From Bimastos eiseni (Eukaryota > Annelida > Clitellata > Crassiclitellata > Lumbricidae), in assembly GCA_959347315.1 (NCBI GenBank), contig OY365815.1, positions 1,150,501 through 1,214,500 on the forward strand: 64,000 nt of DNA, in the 5' to 3' direction. Position 1 is the stretch's first letter, and each line of letters opens with the position of its first letter. Shown in pieces: positions 24,701 to 36,700 of this stretch. Both the position numbers and the translations under genes were made by a program. The notes under the pieces are model-generated. The model was not told the DNA's origin. It did not search any database and worked only from the letters and a program-made list of their open reading frames with translations.

Positions 24701-27700
24701 TACAAAGCTGGCATTATTACGAATGATTGCTGAGACGGCGCCATTGTATTTGGTTCCGTGGTTGCGATTGTTAAGAAAGTTTATGATCCAGTTGTATATA
24801 CTATCCGGAATGGACAACTCAGCCAACCGCTCAGCGAGATATGTGTGTCCGACCGTGTCAAAGGCTTTTGAAAAGTCAAGGGCTATCAAATGGACATATT
24901 GGTTGTCGTGAAGGAGTTCTTGTAGGTTGTTGGTCAAGGCTATGAGGGCTGCAGTGGTTAAACCCGATGGACGAAAGGCAAGTTGATCCTCAAATTCCTG
25001 GTTGGAATTTGGCTGTGTCAGGCATGGATGAAGGTAACTGATATAGTTCGAAAGGCGGCTTCATCTGACGGGTGAGCGATTTTTGCAACTGGCGTGAGAG
25101 TAGTAGTCTTCCACTGTGGCGGAACAAATGAGGAGATTATTGACATGTTAAAAAGTTTGGCAACAGGTTCTGCAAGCATAGGGGCAACCCCCTTGAGAAG
25201 CCATGCTGTCAGACCATCAGGACCAGCAGCTGTGCTTCCGATCGATGAAATAATCGATATATTTCATTGTTTCATCCGCAACAGTTGATTTGAGGAGAGA
25301 AGCAGCATAATGTTCATCGTTAGAGATGGAACCACAGTGTATATTTAAGAATTCTGCCGTGACGTGGCAGTCTGGATGCGCTGTATCCTTCTTTCCTCCA
25401 CCTCGAAGCCGATTTACTTCCCCACAATTTACGGGACCCTCGCTTAGCCCTTTCAAAGGTGGTAGTGTTACATCGTGTAATTATCCTGTTTATCCTTGCG
25501 GAAAGGCAGGAGACGGCTTCTATTCGCTTTTTCTTTAGCAATTTCTTCCGCCTCCGTAGCAGGTGTTTGACGGATGGTGTCATAATGGGTGAGTCCCTCT
25601 TCTTTATCATAATGCTTTTAGTTGGAAAGTAATGCTCAAAGACTGGTGTAGTAAATGTGTAGAAGGCCTCAAAGGCTTCAGCAGGAGAGGGGCACTCCGT
25701 TATAAATGTCCAGCTCTGCTCTGCTCCATCAGATGGGACTGAAGGGAGGCAAACTGACTAAGTGTGCGAGGGCGGAAAAACAACATTTGTTTCTCCTGCG
25801 TCCGTGGTCCAGAGTCTGTCTTCCTCTGAAGAAAAAAGGTGGCTAAAATGGCAGAATGTTTTGTCTTCACTGTTGATTTGACAGCGATGCATGATTCAGA
25901 CAGATGCATATAGATGTGGTCGAGAGAGTGGCCCTCGTGCGTGAGTCCCTCGAACTTCACAGACAGTCCCATTTCAAGGATTCTGGATGATGGTAGCTAA
26001 TTAAAGTCTTCCGCAACGACTATGGCTAGATCCTCCGCTTTGGCATTAATCTTCTCTAGTGTGAAATCGATGCAAGTGATGAAATGGTCCGTGTTATACA
26101 TAGGTCTGGGTGGATGGTAAACAGCGCCAATGTAGAAGTTTTGCTCATCCTTCGTAACTTTGAGCTACAGGATTTCCATTTCTCGTGTGTATGCGGTCAT
26201 CGGTTGGAAAACTGAAGACTGCAATTGATTGCTGCAGTATATCACCACTCCACCTCATCTTCGATGCCTTCGATCTCAACGGAAAAGAGTGTAGCCTTCA
26301 ACTTCCATCAAGGAGTCCGTGTGTTTTTCTTTGTTTTGTTATTGATTGTCATTGATTGCTAATGGTGTTGTGTTGACTGCTATGTGTTGTTCTTTATATA
26401 GCTCCATCTCGTAATCTTGACATGAGACAACGTGTCCTTCAACAGGAAAGAAATCGCAAGAGCATGAATGACTTGCTCTTTGCTCCTTGCAACTTTGGTG
26501 GTAAGCAACACATTTCTTCCACTTGTGTTAAAACTGATTGCATCTCAACCTGGTTTGGCTGACGCTACAGTAGTATTCATGTAATTATAACATTTATATA
26601 CTGCCAATTATAATTGTAAGCTCAATATTTCTAAGATGCTCGAGTGCTGCGTCATATCAGAGAGGTTGTCTAGAGATCAATGTTAAGTGGAGGTCCGAGT
26701 CCAGTTCCCAGATGAAGCAGAGAGAAGGCAGAGGGGCAGTTGCTGAGGCAGATTTCATTGAGGATGAGAAGGCTTGGAAGATGGAGAATCCAATCGGTTG
26801 GATTAGGGTAAGAGTTGGACGGATTAGGGTAGGAACTGGATGGATTACGGTAGGAATTGGATGGGTTAGGGTAATAATTGGATGGATTAGGGTAGGAGTT
26901 GGATAGATTAGGGTAGGAGTTGGATGGATTATGGTACTAATTGTATGGATTAGGGTAATAATTGTATCGATTAGGGTACTAATTGGTTGGATTAGGGTAG
27001 GAGTTTGATAGATTAGGGTAGGAGTTGGATGGATTATGGTACTAATTGGATGGATTAGGGTAGAAGTTGGATGGATTATGGTACTAATTGTATGAATTAG
27101 GGTAATAATTGTATCGATTAGGGTACTAATTGGTTAGATTAGGGTAGGAGTTGGAGGGATTATGGTACTAATTGGATGGATTATGGTACTAATTGGATGG
27201 GTTATGGTACTAATTGGATGGATTAGGGTAGGAATTGGATGGATTAGGGTAGTAATTGGATGGATTAGGGTAGGAGTTGGATGGATTAGCGTACTAATTG
27301 GATGGATTATGGTCTGAATTCTTGAAGAGGCGAGACATCAGTTTGGAATTTAAAACACATGCAGTGATAAGTTGAACAGAATAAATGAGTGAGCTAATGA
27401 TTGTCTGTATCCAATGCTAAATGTAGTTTAGAACTTGAATTCGTTCAGCTAGAAAAGAATGTACCGTAAACTACAGGAGTCGCTATTGTCAGGCCCACAA
27501 GCACACACACATATATAAATATATATATATGTAGTATGTATAATATATGTATATATTTTAGCATATTATATATGTATGGACATGTAGTTGCCCTTGCATA
27601 TGGCATGCATCAGATTATAACGTACATTTTGATGAAACTCGTCAGAGGCACTTTAATGATTGAGCTGTACAATCTGTTTAACAATTGAAGATTCCGTTTG

Positions 27701-30700
27701 CTTAAAACACGACTGATTTTTATCTTCAACTGGTAGTTTAGATTCATTCTCTGTATCATTTTGCAACAGGGAATTGGATTTTGATGCATATTTTGTAGGT
27801 GTAGTGAAGCCGGGTCATGGTTTGTCAGTCTATAGACCGGGATCGTCATTTGATACACGCAATGGATACCAATCTGTATGTATTCTCTAGTTTTTATATA
27901 TATATTTCCAGGGCTGTTAACAATACTGGGATAACCATTAACAATGTCAATGGGTCCTGATAAAAGTATTTACAATGCCAATATGCTTTCTGATAAAAGT
28001 AATGGCAATACCAATAATTTAAAAAAAATGTATTTACAATGCCAATACTTCATGATAATAGTAATAATGGCAATACCATTACCATTTCTTAAAAGTATTT
28101 ACCAATACTTTTCATCTAAGTAAATCTATGTACAATGCATTCAAGACATGCAATATGTGCTAACAATGTCATGCAGCTATGATGAGTTCCCTATTTTTGT
28201 TCGTATTGGGCAAGTAAACATGCCATATCGACAAACATAAAGCTCTCACAATATTCGCTGCGATACTGAAATCAGTATTGACGATACTGGTATTGACAAT
28301 GCCAACTATTGCATTACTTTATCGAAATATTACTTAACAGTTCTATGTGTATTTCAACCGTTTGGATACATACACAATTACACATATCGACGAATCTCAG
28401 TCTTATGCATTCGTCTGTCCTTCCCTCTAGCTGACGTTGGGTGTGGAGTGCTTTGAGTAGTAACCTTGAATGGGTGCTATAGCAATCCTTGTAGTAATGA
28501 ATGAATGAATTGTTATTGTCTCTTGCTCTAGATTTTGATGAATTCTTGTTGATTTGATGATTCACTGTTTAATCTTAAACATATTCATCTCAGTTCGTAA
28601 GTCGTTTCTTATTTGATGCTAGGTTTCTGTTAGGAAATGTTTTTAGTTTCTGAAGAAAACGCTTTCACTTAGCTATGACTTTTTTGTTTGTGTTTGACAG
28701 TAAATCTATAGCTTTAATCTGCTTTATTGTCTTAAGATTGATTTCTGATTGTATTCTTTTGAGACAGTGTGGTGTATGTATTTAAGTAGGACCTGGTAGC
28801 CAACTGGGTGCCTTGTAACATGGCGAGTATGCATTCAAGCCTCCTCCCTCAGACTGGTAGCCAATTGGGTGCCTTGTAACATTAAGAGTATGCATTCTAG
28901 CCTCCTCCCTCAAACTGGTATCCAATTGGGTGCCTTGTAACATTAAGAGTACGCATTCAAGCCTCCCGCCTCAGATTGGTGGCCAATTGGGTCACATTCA
29001 ACTCCTGTAGTAAACTTGTCATCATCTGTTCATACTATACTTATTATCATATTGCGGTCTGTCATTTTGAAATTAAAAAAATCATTATTAAATGCATATT
29101 ATTTGTAGGATGGAACTGATATTGAACCAAGACCTAAGAGCAGTGCTGGAATACTTAATTCTTACTCATTTGGTATAAAGTATTTAAGATTTAATATGTT
29201 CATTCAATACGATTGATCTACTTAAAATTATTTGTTTCTGGGAAACTTTTGCAGTTCTTCATTTAAGTGTTAAATCACGGTACCGTATATACTTGCGTAT
29301 AAGTCGATTCGCGTATAAGTCGAAATGTAAGTGTTTGACAAAAATAGTGTCCAAAATCGACGACTCGCCTATATGTCGAACCCATAAGCTCAAAACGAGT
29401 GATGACGAAATTTTGTCATGATTAGAAAAGTTTCCTGAATATACAAAATTTAACAAAATTGTGTTTGAAAATCTTTCAAAATAATATAAACAATCAGTAT
29501 GTGAATACTAATGGATGGTTTTCGTTCACTGCCTCCAGTTTGTGTAAGAAATTTAGTAAGTAAGGGAGGCATCTCTTGCATGGCATTCGAATTCTCATGC
29601 AGATCAGCATACTCAACAACTTGAAACCAATTTTGTAGGAGGCTCGCTTTCTTTTCAAATCGCTCATTGTGGTAAGTATTTTACTGCACTAATCTCAAAA
29701 CTTAGAACATGGAGCCTTATATACAGGATTTTTGGAAAGATTTGGTAGGACGCTAATTGAATCTTCAGGATGATCAAACATGACCAATCAGCAAATAGCA
29801 AACAAATTTTACTTTGAGGTCAAAAAAAAATATTACCAGGTGCAACTTTGACTATGAATGTACTGTCGTACATGTATGAAATAAACTTATTTTAATAGAA
29901 TTACATATTGATTTTAACTGTATGTAGTCAGTAATTTGCGGAATTGTGTGAAATAGGAATTAAAATAACCAGACAACTAAGGATTTAAGTTTTGAGTTCG
30001 TTTTCGTAACGCATGCATATTAGGTCATCCGAATAGCCTTGGTCTATTTTGCGTCTCGCGTATAAGTCGGAAGTCCGTTTTCGTCGTCCTGAATAGCATT
30101 AAATTTCTTGACTTGTACGCAAGTATATGCGGTAAATCTCGGGTTTTTTATATAGAGTATTTGATGTTTCATTTTAAAGACTACAATTATTTATCCCAAT
30201 AGTCGATACTAGTGTTTAAAGCGAAGATGATGCGACATGACGTGTCCTGTGCAGTGTAATTGTTTTTCTTTAAATTTATTTTCATTTAGGGACTAAAATT
30301 ATTTGTCACAGTAGTCGATACTAAAGTCGATACTAGTGTTTAAAATATAGCAGCATTAAGTAATGATGTAATGTGTCAGTTTGATTAGTCAGTTAGTGAC
30401 TGAGTTCCTAGTTAATGATCTAACCTTTCCTTCCATGAGAAGTAAATCTGATGATTGAAATTGTTTTACAGATGTATACGATGACAAAAGCTTTGGAGAC
30501 ATTGACCCTACAACTGGTCTACGGGTAATAATTATAAACTCATGTCTTTATCCATTTAGTAACGTATCAACTGAATAACTAAATCTCCCACAGCAGAGAC
30601 TGAGTGCTACACTTTCTGTTGTTTTTTCTCCCTCCTGTGTTGTGTTAGTAGAAGAAGACAATAAGCCGTAGCTCACTAGAAGCCAAGGATGTGGCAGGTC

Positions 30701-33700
30701 AATCAATCAATCAATATCGTTTTTATTGATTAAAAAAAACGCAGTAATTATTAACAGTACATACATACAGCAATTTTCAGTAAAAATTAAAATAACACGA
30801 TGGAGAAGAAAAAAATATCAACTGAACAACAAGTTGCTGGATTAGTTTGGTATTGAAGTGGGAGGCAACTGGGAAAGAAAAATCCCCAAAGGAACCGTAT
30901 GGTTCCGCTAGTAGGGGACACCCTTTCATATAGTATTTGGGCAGCAGATTGAAGAAATGAGACAGGCAAATGCGAGTAATTTTAACTTAACTAGTTAACT
31001 AAGCCAAGGAAGTGCGACCAGTACACGTACTCATCATGAATAGTTTAACGATACATTTTAAGTCTAACCTTAAACAGACGGAGACTACAAATTTGTCGTA
31101 TAATGATCGGTATAGCATTCCAAGTCGATGGACTAGTATATTTAAGGGAGAATTTACGCGTACTTGTTCGACAGAGGATGGGTCTGTAATTGGAAGAGGA
31201 TCATATAATGTAAGGGTTTACAGTAGAGATGGGAATAAAGTGATAGTCAAAGATTGGTGGTAGTTGTTTGTGGACAAATTTAGACATAAACTCATTCGTT
31301 TGGAGTAATGTAATCGGTTCAAATCCAGAATATTTAAGCTCTGAAACAGGTAATCGGACGAGCAGCAGTATGCTAAAGGGACACCACCAATAAATCGAAC
31401 AGCTCTTTTTTGCAGCAAACTTAATGACTGTAATCTAGTGGGATAGTTGGAGGCCCATATAATATTGCAATAAGTAAGGTAGGGATATATCATAGTGTAA
31501 TAGAGTTTGGTACGAATGCTGATAGGTAATAAATAAGCAATTCTCGATAGCACTTCTATCTTTCTGGCAAGTTTTGATGATATGCTAGCAATATGATCTT
31601 TCCATGAAAGAAATTGATCAACCTGGACTCCAAGAAACTTAGCTGAGGAAATACAAGGTATAGCAACACTGTTATTCGTAGCTCACTAACATTGGCAAGA
31701 GCATTCTCCCTATGCAATCTAAACAAAATGTAAGTAGTTTTTGATAAATTCAAAGATAACTTATTTGCGGCAAACCAGTCATTGACATGGGAGAGTTCAT
31801 TGTTAATGAGAGAAATTAGGGCTTCATAAGAGTTGTGTGAGGCGAATAGACTCGTGTCATCAGCAAAGAGAAGAAAGTGCAGGAGGCGGGAAGCACGGGG
31901 AAGGTCATTGATAAATAACAGGAATAAGAGTGGTCCTAATATTGAGCCCTGAGGTACTCCAAATTTGATCAAGTTAGGAGCGGACAATGAGCCATTGCAA
32001 TATACTAGTTGATACCGGTTGTTGATGTAGCTCTTAAACCATTCTAACGCAATACCGCGAATACCCATATTTTGTAGTTTAAGAAGAAGTAGGCTGTGTC
32101 CGACCGTATCAAAAGCTTTGGCAATATCGATGAACACACCTATTGCGTATTCCTTGCGATCGATTGCCTCCGCTGTTCTACCCTGAAGATTAATAAGGGA
32201 CATCACTGTGGAATGCCTAGGTTGGAAGCCATGTTGAGTTGGACATAGTATATTTTGTTTCATGACAAAGTCGTAAAGTCTTATATGCATGACTTTTTCA
32301 AGCAATTTAGAAAAGTAGGATAAAATAGAGATGGGTCTGTAATTTTTATGTCGTCTCTTTTTCTCTGCTTATGAATTGGAGTAATTTTAGCAATTTTAAG
32401 GGCAGCAGGAATGATCCCCGTAGCAAGAGTACAGTTAATGATTTCAGTTAACGAATATACAATGGATGAAAGTACAGGACTAATTATACAAGGATCAAAG
32501 ACGTCAAGACCTGCACTATGAGTTGATTTGAGGGAGTTATTTAACACAAGTATTTCCTCAGATGAAGTAGGATAAATCACAAAACAGTTTAGACTAGGAG
32601 GATCAAGAAAACTAATTGGGTCCCTACTGTTTGCAGGAATTTTTGCAATCAGGTCCTGTGCGATCGTGGAAAAATAGTTGTTAAACTTCTCGGCAGTGGA
32701 GTTGCTATCACTAATTACCACATCGTTTAGGGTTATACATTGGACAAAAGAATCTGGCGTTTTTGATTTCAGGATAGATTTAATGGTCTGCCAAGTTTGC
32801 CTTAAGTCATATTTATACCTATTGAATTCAAGTTGATAATAGTCTCTTTCAATTTTGTTTTTTAAGGACTTAAATTTATTTCTATAAATTTTATATTTTT
32901 TATTAGTTGCCGTGGAGGGGTTCCTAATAAAAGCAGCAAGAAGTTTTGTTTTTGTTTTGCAGGACTTTAGGAGCCCTGCAGTCATCCATGGCTGTTTATA
33001 AGCATTAGCTTTTTTTGTTTTAGTGGTCCGTTTTGGAAAAGCATCATCGTAGGCCGTTTTAACTTTGGAGTTGAAATGGTCATAAGCAGTTAGAGGGTCG
33101 TTATTTTTGCATGCATTTAGCATAGTAGACCAGTCAATCTGCTCTAATAGATCCTTAAAACGACTTTTTGACACTTCATCATATCGACGGGAAAAAGAAA
33201 CGGCAGGGTATAGCTTATGGGCGGGGGCAAGCTCAGCCCAAATTAAAATAGGGAGGTGATCAGAAATATCTTCTACAAGTATTCTGGAATCAACAATTTT
33301 AGACAATCTGTTTGTAAACAAGTTATTGATCAGGATGGCTGATGATGAAGTAACTCTTGTGGGACGAGTGATAATGGGTAAAAAATGGTTGACAGAGGTA
33401 GTTTCAAAAAACTCGTTTGAGTGCCTATGATCATGAATTTTGAGGAGATCAATATTGAAGTCTCCAAGATTGAAAACATCTTTATCCCTATGCTGAAGGG
33501 CTGCTAACAAAAGGTTCCATTGTTCATTGAACAGCATTAAGTCTGTGCCAGACGGCCTATATACAACACCAGTTACAAAGTAAGAACCATTTACATATGG
33601 GAACCGAAGGAACAATGATTCATAGGTGTGGTGTGGAAGACCCTTAATTGGCAGTGTAAAGGGTTCATACAAAACAGATTGCTTAATAAAAGGGGCGACT

Positions 33701-36700
33701 CCACCTCCACGACCCGTATCACGACATTTAAATTCAAAGTTGTACCCTTCAATGAACACAGTATTAGCCATTGGCACATTTAACCAAGTCTCAGTAACAG
33801 CCAGAACATCAATGTCTAGAGTTAAAAGTAGAGACTCTATAGACCAAAGCTTATTCAAAATGCTTCAAGAGTTAATATGCATGAACGAGAATAATCAGTT
33901 ATTCTTTAAGGAGTCAGGTAGGATAGATGAGCACGTGCTATAGGTTGATTCAAGTGGTCTTGGATTGAAGTAATGTTTGTCAGGGTCTAAGTCTGTGTTA
34001 TTCAGTAAGGCGCGAGATGATTCAATATGAGAAAAAAAGTTCCAGTCGTGGTCCATCCCCAAGTTGACTCAGGAGTAATTCATCTGCGCTTGTATTCTTC
34101 GTACATTTTCTATATACATCCTCCTGAGCTATATCATTAAAGGGGAATATACTCGCAAGACACGAAGAACAGTACCAAGACTCTTTAGCATTATCGTCTA
34201 TAGGCCCAGAGGTGTGTGCTAAAGTAATTATACAAATACAAAGGTCACAATAAACTTGGCTATCGTTTGAACAGCATGCAACAGAAATGTAGAGGATAAT
34301 ATTGGGCTCCCAATACCATGGGGGACACATATGTTACAAATAAGCAATCAGTCAGGTTCACAACAGTGCTTACTTAGAACTGCAAGACATACATAAAAAT
34401 TATGGAAGCTCTGAACGGCAAGAATACTGAAAATGTCACAGAGCCCAATAGCCTAAGAACACAAGGAATGAACTAAAACGTGATTGAATAAGACATGAAA
34501 AATGCTAAATGGATGATCGACATTCATCACCTACTGGGTTACAAAGCAGAACTGAAGTTCAAGGCAATATATAGCCTACAGAATTTAACACAGTAGAGTT
34601 GAGTGAGAAAAGTTCAGGTAGGGCTTTTCTTTAGGTGCCCTAGATCGCTCATGTGGTTGATGCGTTTTGGTTTTTCATCTGAAGAGTTGCTGATTTTTAC
34701 ATATGTCAGGTCGCTCATTGTCCAGGTGGAAGCAATCCTTTTATCCTTGCCCATGGATCTAGCGACTGCGAAGATGGCAGCGTTCAACTTTGTCAAATTC
34801 TCATTTATGAAGACAATGGCTTACCAGCTGAGCGACCGGATGATGTACAAAGAAGCTTTCTTGCCGAGTAGACCATATCACGAGTGGAGCGAGTGGCGAA
34901 CTCAACGAGTATCGGGTCACCAGGCTTCCCTTTGTTGTAGGTGATTCTATGAGCACTGGAGATGCTGGAGGACGTCAGGTCAAGATCAAGGCGCATATTG
35001 CAGATATCGAGGACCGCTTGTGTCGCTTCCTGATTTAGTTGGTATTGAGAGCGTCTGGAGCTTTGATCATTGTCAGTTCTTGTATGAGGAATGCCATGGA
35101 TGATCAGAGATGTAAGTCTACTAACCTCAAGCTCCTCGATTCTTCTGGTCAGAGAACGGTTGTCATCCTCGAGCGCATTCAGTTTCGTCTGAGTAGATTC
35201 TTTGATTTGACCGAGGTTGTCTGCCACTTTCTCTTCTATGAACTGCTCGAAGGTTGAGAGGAGGGACGCCTTTAACTCGGCTTCGATAGTTTTTATCAGC
35301 GGAGTGAGCATGGTGGTAAGTCTCACCGTCAACTGGTCAAGAATGCGCTGGTCCTGCACCGCTTCGAGAATGTCATCTGCTTAAATAATTAGTTTCTTCG
35401 ACATGATTCTTGTTGATAGCAACACGAGAGAGAAGAAATTTTAGCTAGGCGGAGATTGACAGACGACACACGAAGTTGGAATAGACGGCTGTATAAAGCT
35501 AGTCGTATCGTTTCATGCAGTACGATGAAATCCCAGCGCATGGGTGTGCCACTACGCTTCGACAAATTCCGTTCTAAGTTCACCGTTCACACTTGTCGAA
35601 TAGAAAACCGAATTTAGACGATAGTCATGATCTGATGATAATAATAACCGTAGACTGACGCAAAATTTACGAGAAATTTACACGATATATCAGTTATATC
35701 TTGTTTATAATCCCATGGCATGAAAACGCACACCTCAGTCCACTGCCGTCATTTTGTCGATGTTACATTACAAATCTCTTTCTGTTACTTTACTATATTT
35801 ACTCAGAAACCTATTCAGTGGATATGAGCAGTTGAGCTTGAAGACGGGTAGTAACGTCTTTGATCAGCCGTCCTATCTGCATAGAATTTTATTGATATCT
35901 TAAATCTGCTACTTTAAGAATCTTAAGAATTTTGTATTTTCCTGGTGAGCAGCACAGTTCTCATCTGAGATCGACTCTTCCACATGGATTATCCGGACGG
36001 TTCTTACTGGAAAACATCAATCTGTCCAGTCCTGGATCCAAGGAGTTGGAGTCACCCAAGGTCAATTGTTCACTTCTTTCGTTAATAGTAACTTTTCTTG
36101 ACTTCTTTAGTAAAATTCAATTAAATTTATTGTTTCCATTAAACATGATTTCCCCATTAAACAAATGCAAGTGAAAAGGAACCATCATCAATTCAGTTGC
36201 CCAGATGAGCATCTATAGAAACTAATATTACAAACCAAATGAGTCTGTTGTGTCTGAGAGAATTGTTAAGTGACGCTTTGAAAGAGTTTGATTGCCTCTT
36301 TAGAGGTGACTAGAGTAGCGAGAGGAGGCTGTGTAACTCCATAGCATATTCATTGTTCTTGCTACTGTAAGAAGATCAATAAGAATATGTACAATGCCGC
36401 TTTGTACTTGTCAACTATTGAGTTGATATATTTAACCACTGAGAGCAAGTGCTATAACCTAATCATGAGTCTTGGTAATGTCTGTTGCTGTTGTTCTAAG
36501 TTGTAGAATCCCACTCAACAGTTAAGGCATTTTTCAGTAGGATCTGATACAATACCTACTAAACTACAGATTGTTTTATATCTTGGAAGTAGTGAACTAA
36601 CTAATGTAATGCAGTATCTGATGCTATTAAGATAGACTGCTTTGGAAGCTAGTGAGCAATAACTGATTAATTATGGTCTTATACTCCAGACGATGGTTTT

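Larger units (their letters stand above)
30703..35600 (-). mobile_element. Nearly full-length two-ORF LINE (CR1/jockey-like), antisense in ABLIM intron
   Basis: From 5' to 3' on the minus strand: ORF1 coiled coil with RRM-like region, a Cys-rich PHD-like segment, apurinic-type endonuclease, reverse transcriptase with FADD, C-terminal region, and a 3' tail of (ATTG)n at 30703-30716. It fills nearly the whole intron between exons 12 and 13. Frames are broken by at least one stop and several frameshifts, so it looks inactive but young enough to keep long ORFs. Confidence 0.93.

Noticed and set aside
26797..27313. Interstitial telomere
   Set aside because: TTAGGG occurs once per 21-bp unit rather than in tandem.
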